NCBI RefSeq assembly: GCF_000004075.3
Contig: NC_026661.2
Span: forward strand, 3,968,001-4,032,000
Source of the DNA: Cucumis sativus
Lineage: Eukaryota > Streptophyta > Magnoliopsida > Cucurbitales > Cucurbitaceae
Direction: 5' to 3'
DNA: 64,000 nt
Shown: one piece after another, positions 24,331 to 36,700 of the stretch
How the letters are laid out: each line of letters opens with the position of its first letter
How positions within the stretch are numbered: position 1 is the stretch's first letter
Made by a program: the position numbers and the translations under genes
Notes under the pieces: model-generated
Database searches by the model: none
Seen by the model: the letters and a program-made list of their open reading frames with translations, nothing else
What the model was told of the DNA's origin: nothing

Positions 24331-27300
24331 TTTTCTTTAGTTTTTACTATCCTCATAATGTGTGGTACCACAGTGAAAATGGCTTGCTAGATGTATACTG
24401 TAGTATCTGTTTTTCCTCTGTGATTACATAAATAACCTTGAGTTGTCTGTCTTATATGCTCTTCTTGAAAATTTACCTACCATTTTTCTTGATTATCTTA
24501 CTATGAAATCATCTCTTGAGGTTGGCTGGTGACATGTGTTAACCTTCATGATATAGGTTAACGACCGTAAAGTAACTGGTTCAAGCTATGGTGGACACTG
24601 ATATGATTTTAAGGGCATCTGAAGTTTGATATTGGGAGTGTTAAAAGTGGCTATGACTAACTCTTTTATGTATTTGGTGAAACGTGAGCTTTTTTGTAGC
24701 AATAAATGCAATAAAGTTAGATGATGATCGTCCCACAAGAGTAACTAAAGTACGTGCAAGCTAGTCGAGCATTCGCGAAAAAATAGCCATGACTAAAATA
24801 TGACGTTGAAGTGCTAAATGAAAATTGTGATTCTTTTAACCTGTGTTTTCAAATAAAAACGAAGTTTTGAGAAAAATAAAAGAAAATACAAGGACACACA
24901 AAATATAGTTAAATAAAACAGTTCAACTATTAGAATACCTTAAATTTGTTATTAATTAGATATTTCAAACGACCGTATATAATGGTCTTGTTTGACGAGT
25001 CAGCTAGTTGGGATCTATACGTGTTCCAAATGACTCTTTAGTGGTAGTTTGGAATTGCTTATGAAATTTCATGAGCAATATTGTAATTTTTAAAATTCTA
25101 AAAGTATTTTTAAAACAAATACAAAAGTTCGAAGTTATTTATTATAATTTAAATAAATACTTTTTTTTTCATTCACGTGAAGTCAAAAGTTGGTAATTTG
25201 AGAAAGGTGTCTTCTAAAGGACAAATTCGTAGGACTAACAATAATGTTGAGAAAACAAATCTAAAATAACTTGCTAAAATCTAGTTTTACTTTGAGGCTA
25301 TAAATGTAAACAGATTATTGAAAATCGAAATCTGAAAGGTAATCTTAGAAATATTGATTTGAGTGTGTAGACTCTCAAAGCCATTTGAATTAAGGTTGAA
25401 TGAGAGATAAACTTGTTTAATAAACATAAGGTAACATGAGATGCTTACATACATACATAATCAATTTACGTAGAAGTCAAATATTCAAAAGAAACTCCCA
25501 ATTAAAAAAAGAATTTTCAAATAGAATGGATAGCTCAACGATAATTGATATGTATTCATTTCTACGAAACCATAATAGATATAGAAGGCCTCTAAGACTA
25601 TACGTATATAAATTTTTACCATTAAAATAACACTTAAACATAAGTTATTAGGTACCTTCCTATTAAATGCATGTTTCTCTTAATAAATATAATGGTCGGT
25701 TTTTTTTCTAATCAATCTTAATTTAGAGAATAATTTTTTACTTCAAATTCGAACTTCAACTAATAAAATATAATACGAACAAGATAGTAGTGAAGCATTT
25801 TTAAATTTGGAATATCAAAATTAGTATATAGTTACGAACAATATTTAAAAGTAAAAATGTGATGAATCAAATATGAAAAAGAATACAAAGAAGAAGGAAT
25901 AATGAAAATGATTTGGTAACAAATAAAACAAAAAGGATTCTAGAAAAGAGAATTTGGGTATCACCAAATATATTGTCATTGTTATTACCAAAGGAATCAA
26001 AGGTAATATCAAATATGTAAGTGTAAATATGCCAACCAAAGTAAGAATAAGATTACTTGTCAAAAAGAGTTGGTATTAAGCATATGTTCTTGTTCCCACT
26101 CCCACTCCCACTTGCACCCAAAAAAGAACCCACTACCAAATATTTTCTTCTCATTGGTTTTAATTTTAGTGTATATGTTAGTTTTTCCAATTAGATTGTA
26201 TGTTTTTTTCTAATTTTTTCTTTTTTTGTGTGTGATATGTTTCCATTTTACTTTGGTTGAAAAAAGTTAGAAGTAATATCATCATGTCATGATTATTTAG
26301 AAATCTAACGAAGTTAGAAGGAAGCAAGATCAAAAGATTAAGATAAAATAGATTGAAACATAGGGCTAAGAGATTAAAAGAACTAGGTCTCGTCTCTTTT
26401 AATTAAGTTCGGAGAAGTATTTTTACATTTATGTGTATCAAAATCGTTATAAACGATCTTCAACGTCACTTTAATTACCTTTGTTCTAGTTTGTCCCAGA
26501 ATTTACATGCAAAAATTTGACTATGAGCAAGGGTCATACTTGAGGCAAACGTTATTGGCTTTCCAAATCAATCATTTCAAGTAGAAAAAGCACAAAGTAT
26601 ATATATTGTCAAGTTTCACTTATGGTTAGCTTTTTTAGGTACGCTCGAAAAGAGGGAGTGTCATCCTAGCCATATAATCAATTGATAATAATTTTGATAA
26701 AAAGAAATGTAAAAGTACTTCTCTCGAACTTAAAAAAGACAATGTTAAATATTCAATTAATGTAATATATACTATTGTAACATTAGATATTTTCTCCTAT
26801 TTATAGTGGAGTTAGACTAGGGGTCTTCCTCGTTCTTTTAGGATCCTTTAATCAATTTGAAAACATGTTGTTCAAAAGTTGAACCAATTCACAACTATAA
26901 TAAGGCACATGCATGTTGGCCTCAACCTCGTTCTAGGTGGGCTAGTATGAGCCACGTTGGCATGGACCTCAACCTCCAAAGCGAAGGCAAGCCAATTGAC
27001 AATGCTACCTAATCTCTCTTTCCATAATTCTAACAAACTCACGTAGACCAATTTTCTATCAATCTCATACTCGTTCAAGATTGATAACTCTCTTCTTTTA
27101 CTTTATCTTTAGTTTATTTATTGGTCCAAATTGACCAATAACGAACCTCATTCAAACTTTTCATTAAATTTTCACGTCATTTCCCCTAAAATAGAATTAA
27201 TGTGAGTTTTGTTTCTTATAAATCCAAATTAAAACTCTCATTTTTACATCTTCAAATATTCCTAAACTTTGCAATTATTTATTTGAAACTTACATATAAT

Positions 27301-27778
27301 AAATGTCTTATTTTATAAGGTAATTCAAAATGAATTAAGTATTTTAGACATTGATTTCTAATATAAAATTCATCTCATTCTGATTTTATTTCCATATTTT
27401 CTTACATTTCAGTTCTTTAAACTAAGTCCTATATATTTATTTTTATGAAATTTTCACCATCATTTGATAAAATCGAGATTTTATATTTTAGTGTTGGTTG
27501 CATTGATTGAATTTTTTTTTCTTCTTAGAAACAACTTTGATATTTCCAACTTTAAATCAAAGATAAAAAATTCCTAATGAATTCTGAAAAACAAAAACAA
27601 AAACAAAAAAACAAAGAAACAGTAATTTGAGACTGACATTCGGTGCGCAAAATATTTGGAATGCTAAATTCCAATTTCTCGCCTCTTTGCATCGCCACAT
27701 AGAAATATAAGAATTTGTGAACTCCTTGCGAACTACTTCTCTCAGTTGCTTTGCTGATTCTGTTCGTTCGGTGGTTCT

Positions 27779-30700
27779 ATGGAGGACAATCCGTCGCGCC
27801 CCAATCTCAAGCGCCGTTTCTTTGAAGACGAAGATGACGATTCCCTCAAATCCACTGCGTAATTTCCCACTTTCTGCTCTCTTTCAACCTCCTAACCATT
27901 CTTTTTTCTCCCCCTTTTTTTTTTTTCTTCTAATTATTGAAATTCCATTATACCCTTTATTCAATTTGTTACTTTCTGTGCTCTTGTAGCCCCTAATCAC
28001 CCAAATGTTTTTTTTTTTTTTTTTTTTCATTTCTCGAGTTATGTAGACTGCAATTTTCATTGTGCCTTTAATTGCTTAGCTTAGATAAAGAACTATAGTT
28101 CAGGTCAGCTTGTTGGTTGTAATGATTCATTCAGGGGCGGACGAATGAGGTTCCCCTTACTTTGTCTTAAGTTCTACGAAATCAAAATTTTCCAGCTAAT
28201 TTGCTCTTTAATTTGTAGAACTGAATAAATATGTTCTAAAGAAGTTAGAATGTAAAATTTTATATACATGGGGTGAGCGATGTTCCTTGAAAATTTGCAA
28301 TTTGCTGATCATGTATCTCCTTTTCTCTGAGCATCTAATTGGAGCATAACTGGATGTCTTTTACTTGTGTGCTTCTAAACAGAACTCCTTTGGTTCAGTA
28401 TCATGATTATTCAGCTTATTCATTTATTGCATGTATAATGGGATATTTTCCCTCTCACCACCCATGGAATTTTATTTGTTCAGCCAAAAGCGAGTTAGGT
28501 TTCCAAAGGGTAGGAAGGTGAAATCTGGAGATGCATTTTTGGATAAAGGGAAAGCTGAAGAAAACCCAGATGATTTAACAGACCCACGACTTGCTGCCAA
28601 AGAGCGTGCAAAGCGACGGAATCAAATGACTGCTGACCTCTTTAGTGAAGAGAATAGAGGTATCGTGAATGACATATCAGCAGCTGAAGTGACTTATGAG
28701 GTAAGATTTAATTTCACTCATGTTCTTAACCTGGTGCTTTTCATGCTTACGCCAACCTATTAATTACTTTTTTTTTTTCCAGAGAACTAATAGGAACTTT
28801 GCTTAAGTTGTAGGTCCGCATAATTGCATTATTTTGTTTCTTACTTTTATCCACCTAATATTGTTTTGAACTTTTTACCGTTGTTATTGATTGAACCTTC
28901 CTTCTAGTTCCCCTCGTCCATCCTCTTCATTGAGGAGAAATATTTCTATTGAACACCGTGAGTCTTGTTTACAGTTTGTGTGTAATTTTCCTAATTTGTC
29001 AATGCTTTTATGTGTCAATTGAGATTCAATTTTGTTAATATAAAAATATCATTCTTTAATCTCTGGTGTCCTGCTCATTGCCATTTGCCATCACTGATTG
29101 GTTTCTTTATCAACTGGTGAAGAACATGCATTTTCTATTTTCCTTTTTGTATCATTACAACTTAAAAGCCTGTCTTGTCTTTATTTCTAGTCAGCTTATA
29201 TTAAAGTAAAACAAAGAGAGAAATTTGGCCTTTGAAGTGAATGTTTCCAATCTCTCTCTCTCTCTAAGATTCAAGTTAAATGGAAGGAGAGCTACTAATG
29301 TCTCTCTCTCCCCCTTAAACATTTTCCCCTATTGACAGGAAAATGAGAACTTTGATGCTGATGGAATTCAATTGGAACCTTTCAATTTAGACAAAGAGAG
29401 GGAAGAAGGTTATTTTGACGCTGCTGGTAATTTTGTCGAATATGTTAATGATAAAGAAATCAAGGTAAGGAGAGATGTATGGTTTTCCATGCCCTTCTTG
29501 AAATAGATACTCTACTAGTTTGTTAAGGCAGTTTACTTACCCTTCAGGATGCATGGCTTGATAGCGTTGACATTGATCCAAAATATACTGGGAAAAGATC
29601 TACAGTAATAAATTACGAAGATGATGTCCAAGAGCTATCTTCTGAAGAAGTTGGAAAGATAAAGAGACGTATTGCTGATGTGCTTGAGCCAGGTGAAACG
29701 GTAAGCACAAAACCTTGAATATGTTTTGTTTGAATTTACTTTGTAATGAACTTTTTATTCCCAATCTAAGGGATATTCTGGACTAATGAAAACACTTTTT
29801 AGACCTTCGTGGGGATGGCTATATTTGTGGGAGCAAACTCCATGAAGAAAGCCACATAAGTAAATATATGACTTACAGAAAAGTGATCCTAAAGTCGTTA
29901 CCTCAACAACATTTTTTTTTTTCGAGTATGAAGCAAATAGGGATGCAATAGCCTTATGAAGTTTTAAGCATTGGTACCAAAATAGCAGGAGTAGGAGAAG
30001 GAGAAGAAGAAAGTGCATGCTTTTTCTTTGAATTGCTTGATGCCCCCCCTCCCCCAACACACACACACACACACACAAACCCTGCAGTTACTAGGAAGGA
30101 GAATTAGAGAAATGAGGGCCTTTTTTTTAACTAAGATGGTATTAGGAGAAATCAGAGGGTAGGCCAATTACGAAGAATTTATGGTTCTTCAACAAACTTA
30201 TGGTTACTAGGAAGGAGCTACTGTCTACTTTTCTAGAAATTGGGCGTATCGTCGTCTCAGTGTCTGTTCTTCCTAACTCCTTTCTTATAAATGGGAGTTG
30301 GAATAGGTTTGTTACTTTTGTAGGACACTTCGAGGTTTTTACAAGAATTTTTTTGTCAATCATGATTTATACTTGCACATTCATTAATGACAATGGAAGC
30401 AGTTTCTATCATCTATTTAACAAAAAAATTAAATATCTTCCTAGCAATAGCATCAAGTTGCTATAGATTCTTATAAATACACAAACCCTTTCAAAAGGGA
30501 AAAATAAATACAGAAATAAACATATGTTATGTGCTCCTTTATCCAAAGCCTTATCCTTATGTTCCATTTTTCAATATTCCATTTGCTTTTCAGATAAAAC
30601 TTTTGGAGAGAGGTGTTTGCTGAGACCTATATATAAGTTATTCTACTGGTGACAGGTTCTTCAAGCTTTGAGAAGGTTGAAAGGAAATTCCAAAGACAGG

Positions 30701-33700
30701 AAGGAGAAGATGTCAGATGAGATAAAGCATATATTTGACAAGTTAACAGAAGATGCTATGAAACTTATGGATAATGGTGAATACAGTTAAGTATGTTGCT
30801 TTGTTGGGTTTAATTCTTTGGACTGAGCATTCCTCGATTATGCTCTTTTATGTTATTGTGATGGTCCTTCGAAAATGCTTTATTTAATAAATATTACCTT
30901 TTTCGATTTTTCGATTTTTGTAGGACATCACGTTTTGTTGCCAACTATGCTTTGCTTATTGTTCAAACTTTCGTTATGCAGATGTTTATCATGAAAAACA
31001 AGAGGTCTTTGAGCGTGAGGCAGGTTAGTATTCTGTTTGGTTTTATTCATATGAAATGAAGAGCGAAAATAACTTCTCCTCTGTGCATTTGCTTTGAAGG
31101 GCACATTGTCCAATTTCTTAATTTAGAGCATTTTATTTAATATATTTTACTGACAAGTAACAGTTGCATGCAGAACTCATCAATTATACTATTCTGCCTG
31201 AAAAAACTTTGTCAATTGATCAGAAATTAATGGTTAATGGAAATATTTGTTTACCTGAGAATTTCCTAGTTATTTTTCAGCTTGTAGATTCCTTTTCTTT
31301 TTCTTTTTTCAGAAGTCATTTGCATTGTAACAAATCTTGAGTCTATAAGGTATTACTTAAAATGCATTGTATGGTAGATTAGATAAGGTACCGAGTTATT
31401 TAACATCCTTCAGAGTAAAGAAAATCTGAAAGCAACTCAACCTTTTAATACTTTATTTTGTTTATAGTTTCTTATTACTACTTACTTCTTTGATTGTACT
31501 AGCATATGAACTATTAGTATGAATTGTATTGTTTTCTTTATGTTCTCCATTGTTGTAGTTTTATTTTGGATATGATGATGGTGCTAAGGGGGTGTCAACC
31601 TAGTTGAGATGTCTAGATGCACCTGCTGATCCTAAATCTCTCTTTTTTTTTCATCTCTTGTACTCTGAACATTTGTATCATTTTCATTATCTTAATGAAG
31701 AGGCTTTTTTCTTGTTAAAAAAATAATTATTCCCTAGGGAAATCAAGTGATTCAAAGAGCTATAAAGTGGTTAGTATTGCCCGTAATACTCCTGGCGGCA
31801 ATTTACAAATAGAACGCCCTTCCTTCCCATAGTTAAACCTTGTTTTTGGCTAAGCACTGTCCCAAGTGGTACTTCTTACAACTCTTACACAATGGCTTGT
31901 CACGACCATTGACTTACTAGCAGTTTAATTACTAACATTGGTCTAGAGCTTGACTTGTCCTATCTTGGGTACACTGACCCTGCTCTGTTCTTGAGTTTCG
32001 TTTGATCAAATATCCTTTTCCAACATGAGGAAATGCTTGATCTTGAAGGTGCTTTCGGCTTGGTTGCAATTAGTTTTGCTATTTGTAGGATTGTGAATTG
32101 TGATATAATTTCGGAGGAAAGTGAGCAACCAAAATGTTCCAAACGTTAACTCTCAAGCCCATGACAAAGCAATTGATCTTCTTGACCTTTTGTATCCACT
32201 AAACCTGAAGCAAAACGAGAGAGTCGTATGAATTCTCTTCCATAAGTAGGGCAACAAGTTTGTTGCTACTTATGAAAGGGAGACGACTCTCCCATTTTGC
32301 TCTGAGTTTAGTGCATATCAAGGACAAGAAGATTGATTGCTTCGTCATGGGCTTGAGAGCCGACATTCATTGTGGCTGCTCCCTTTCCTCCATACTATGC
32401 CACAGCCCTATGAAGCAATTGAGGAGTATAGATGAAGAATTTTGAGGGTGTTTTGTTAAAACTTAACTTTGAGAAAGTGTATGACAATGTGGATTGGGAT
32501 TTCTGGATAGAGGTGATGAAGAAGGGTTTCAGTTATAAATGGAGAATGTGGATGTGTGTTAGAAACGTGAAGTATTTCATTCTCATCAATGGATCTTCAA
32601 AAGGGTCGATTCAAGCTTCTAGGGGTTTAAAACAAGGGGATCCTTTGTCCCCGTTTCTGTTCGTACTTGTTGTGGATGTCTTAAGTTGGATGATAAGTAA
32701 AGGCGTTGAAGGAAACATTATTGAGCCTTTTAAGATTGGCAAAAATGAAGTTGCCTTATCACATCTTCAATTTGTTGATGATACAATGTTATTTTGTTTT
32801 GGAAAAGAGGAGTCTTTCCACATCCTCAACCATATGGTTGTGTTCTTTGAACAAATGTCGGGGCTAAAAATCAATAGAAGCAAGTGCACTATTTTTTGTT
32901 TTAATTCTAACCATGCAAAATTATAGAGGTCAGTGGAGGTGTTTGATTATGAGGTTGGTTCTTTCCTGTCTTTTTACCTAGGGCTCCCATTGCGGGGTAA
33001 TTTGAGAGCTGTCCTTTTGGAATCCTATCTGTGAGAAAAATCGTAAGAGATCAGCGATGTGGAAGAAAGGGTTCTTCTCTAAAGCTGGTAGATTAACTTC
33101 TATTAGATCCATGCTGAGTGGTACCTCGGTTTATTATCTTTTGTTGTTTAGGGCCACTAGCTTGGTGTGTAAGAGCGTTGAAAAATACATGAGAAAATTT
33201 CTATGCGAGGGGGTGGATGAAGGTTACAGCTCCCATCTTGTGAGTTGGGAGGTGCTGGGGCACTCTATGAGTCAAGAGGGATTAGGGATTGGTAATCTTA
33301 GAATCCTCAACAGAGCTTTATTGGCAAAGTGGCTTTTGCACTTTTATCTTGAACCTGATTCTTTATGGCATAAGATTATTGTGAGTAAGCATGGTTTCCA
33401 TCCTTTTGAGTGGACGACAAAAAAGGTTAAAGGCACTTTCGGTCATAAAAGGAAGTTTGATCAAATGAACTCGAGCATGAAGTGAAATTAGTGTATTCAA
33501 GATAGGATGAGCCAAGCTCCAGATCAAAGAAGACAACTGAAACACTGACAGATTAATGGGTGTGACAAGCCATTGTGTAGGAATTGTGTGAAACACCAGT
33601 AGAGTTCGTTAACTGTTATTAACTTGTATAACAAAAATTTCCCCCTACAAGCTATGTCATTGGTGACACTCTTCAGCGTGCGTCGATTTTTATTATTTAT

Positions 33701-36700
33701 GTTAGAATAATGAACTCTCATTTTGCACATGAGCACTTGATTGTTGAACCTTTGTAGAATGTTCTTTAGCAGAAAAGAATCTCCCTTCTAACTCCTATAT
33801 CCTCGATTTTCAGAAGGATATGAGAAATTAGCTCGGGCTAAGGAAGGATCATCCATGAGCTTGCATCATGGAAATTCTGACGCCAACAAGGGAAATGGTT
33901 TGTTGTCTGATGTTCAAGATCCTGGTGTGGGCTCATTATTCACCAATCAACCCGAAGTTGAAATCACTAGCAGTGGAACTGATACATACGATATGTTTGC
34001 TGACGAAGACGAGCATGCAGACCCATCTTCTAATGAAAATTTAGTTGCTGATGGCAATGGAATCAAACAACAAATTCCCAGTAACCTTAACCCTAATTCT
34101 GAGAGTATGCCTTTCCATCCCATGTAAACGATCAAGGAAGTTCCACATAATTTCGTTGATTAGTATATTCCCGAATAACTTTTCTTGTTTATTGTTTGGC
34201 CTGCAGGTGAAGCTTCACAAAATGACTATGTTTATGATGAATCCTCAGGGTAAGATCATCTCTCCACTCTTGTGGATTCAGGGGTCATAGTTGAATCTCT
34301 CCATTTCTGCTGTTTATTTCTTTGGTGGTAAAATTGTTCATTTCTTGAGTACGGGACTTTTTTACCAGAATGTTAAATCTCCTATTTGTTTATAAATGCA
34401 AGGAGGGTATGTGGAACCTAGGCCTAGGCTCACCAGTAGAGTAGGTAATGGGCAATGGTTAAACTTAAAGACTATGCTGAAGTTATTGAAGAGTTGGAGC
34501 AAATGAAAATTTCTTTGAATAATGAGAAATGTAATTAGTCAAATCTAATATAATTTTAAATTCTCCCTCGTCTTTTAACTCCAGTGTTCAACTCAGTAGT
34601 ACTTTTGTTTGTGAGCTCTTTTAGCTCTTAGTATAATTATCTTGTATTTTGAGCATTATTCTTTTTTCTTAAAACCTTAACGAGGCTCATCTCAATTTCA
34701 AAACAATTAACCAAATTCCAATCTTTCAAGATGGTGAGAAATGAATTATGTAAGGTCATCATCCCACGTCCTTGAAACTGGGTTATCCTTTAAGAGAAAA
34801 AAAGGAAAGGAAAAACAAAGAAGAAACCGGGGTGTCAATTTCTTGTTTTTAGGTCTTGCCAAAAATGGAGAAGGCTCAAAGGACTAACAAGGGGAGTGTG
34901 GCCAGGTTATAATTGAGAAATTTAGATGAAGAAAGGAGGAATTGAAGAAGCATACATCTCTCAACATGAAGGTGATGGAACAGAAGGGGAAAATATCAAA
35001 CTGGAGTTACAGATCCCATTCCTATGAGGGTGCAAAGAAGAATGAAGTACGATACTCCACGGAGGCAGTAAGGTGAAACTTGATTTCAGAATTGTGTAAA
35101 TGATAGTTTGGTGATCGATGACAAGATAGAAGGGAAGCAGTAGAAGTATTGACAAGTTATACACTGAAGTAGTGACTAAGCTGTTTGATGAGATGGGACA
35201 TCACTTCCATAACTGCATTGGGATTGGTAGTTTTGATGGAAGAAAAAAAGAAAAATCACTTTTGGCAAAAGGGATCTGGATTGAGTAAATTAAAATTAAA
35301 TTTGCAAGAATAGGCTAGGTGTGAGGAGGAGAGGTTAGCAAGTTGAGTGTGATGGTCAAAGAAGAGACCTAGTCCGGGGACTCCTCGGTGAGGAATATGG
35401 GTTGTGGTTTGGGAGGAGTGGTCATTGTTTTTGGATTTTTAAATGAGAAGCATTTCATTATGTTTGATTTAGCCAGAATAAGATATATTGTTGTCATAAG
35501 CTTGGTGCGAAAGGTTGTAGCTTCGTTTCAAGATGTAAGCCCTTCATTTTTGGTGTGACTTCATGCTAACAGTTAAGGATGTCACAAATAAATACAAATT
35601 TTTTTCTCTAGAGGTCTTGGCTTGAACAGGGTAGGAAACCTCCTTTAAAACAAGGAGAACAAATAAATCACTTATAGTTACTTATATCCATTAAATTGTT
35701 ACAAAAAATATTAGGTATTTTAAGACTTGATTATTTAAACTAGCAAATTATATAGAATTTAGGGATTGAAAGCAACTGGAAAAGAAGACCAAGGATGTGT
35801 AGTATGAGTTAGGTAGCTACGATTGAATCCCATAACACCACACACAACCCAGAAAACCACAAAAAACGGCCTTTCCCCTAAGCTGTTCCCTTGATACTCT
35901 GAAAGCTACAATTGGAAGCAACTAAAAAAGGAGACCAAGGATGTGTAGTATGAGTTAGGTAGTGGTGGTGAACCCTGTGAGGATTCTGTGTGTTGAGATA
36001 TTAGTGAGTGATTGAGTTTATCCATAGTATATTTTAATGTTTAAAATCCTTGTTTCTAGTATTTTTCACAATTAACGTTGAAATTTCCTCCAGTATGAGC
36101 CTTTTGGAAACTAGGGTGGTGGTGCAGTTGGCTAGCGTGTAGGTCTCATATTGTAACACCCCACCCCACAGACCTTGCTTTTCTCGCGAGACGCGGTGCG
36201 ACTTGAGCATGTTGGACACGATTAAACGCCAAAGACACTCATCTTAAATCCTTTACCTTGTTTAAATGCCAAATACTTTAAATAACATGTTTTAGGCAGC
36301 AGTCAGCATAACCAAAACTTAAACTTTATTAACAAGCGTTTCATACATAGTATACAATACAACTTAAACTAAACTTAAAACGCTTGGCAGCTTCTTGGTC
36401 TTAACGCCAAATCCTGGAATATAAAATTTTAAAACTTCCACTTAACTTAAATTTTAGGTACGGGTCTTACACATATAGAGCCTATTTTAAAACTTCCACT
36501 TCTTAACTTAAATTTTAGGTACGGGTCTTACACATATAGAGCCTTTTGGAAGGTATTCATACTTCCATAACCAATATAAGGCCCGGTTGCCAATGTATTC
36601 AGGGACTAGGGGGCACATGCCCCCCAAATGGTGACATTCTACATTAAGCTCAGTTTCAAGTGCCCCAAAAGATTAAAAAAATTCACTGATCGAATATGTT

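Larger units (their letters stand above)
20080..27778. other. Gene-free intergenic region of 7.7 kb
   Basis: After the 3' UTR of the coiled-coil gene, the region is AT-rich. The only recognisable content is a broken Ty1/copia retrotransposon at about 22735-24330 (separate entries). At about 21370-21415 there is a short stretch of near-repeated gtgtcagacatgtgttgg-like words seen in plant repeats. A block at 26905-27010 is more GC-rich with a repeated ctcaacctc word. None of the short open frames elsewhere has a recognisable domain. Confidence 0.6.
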
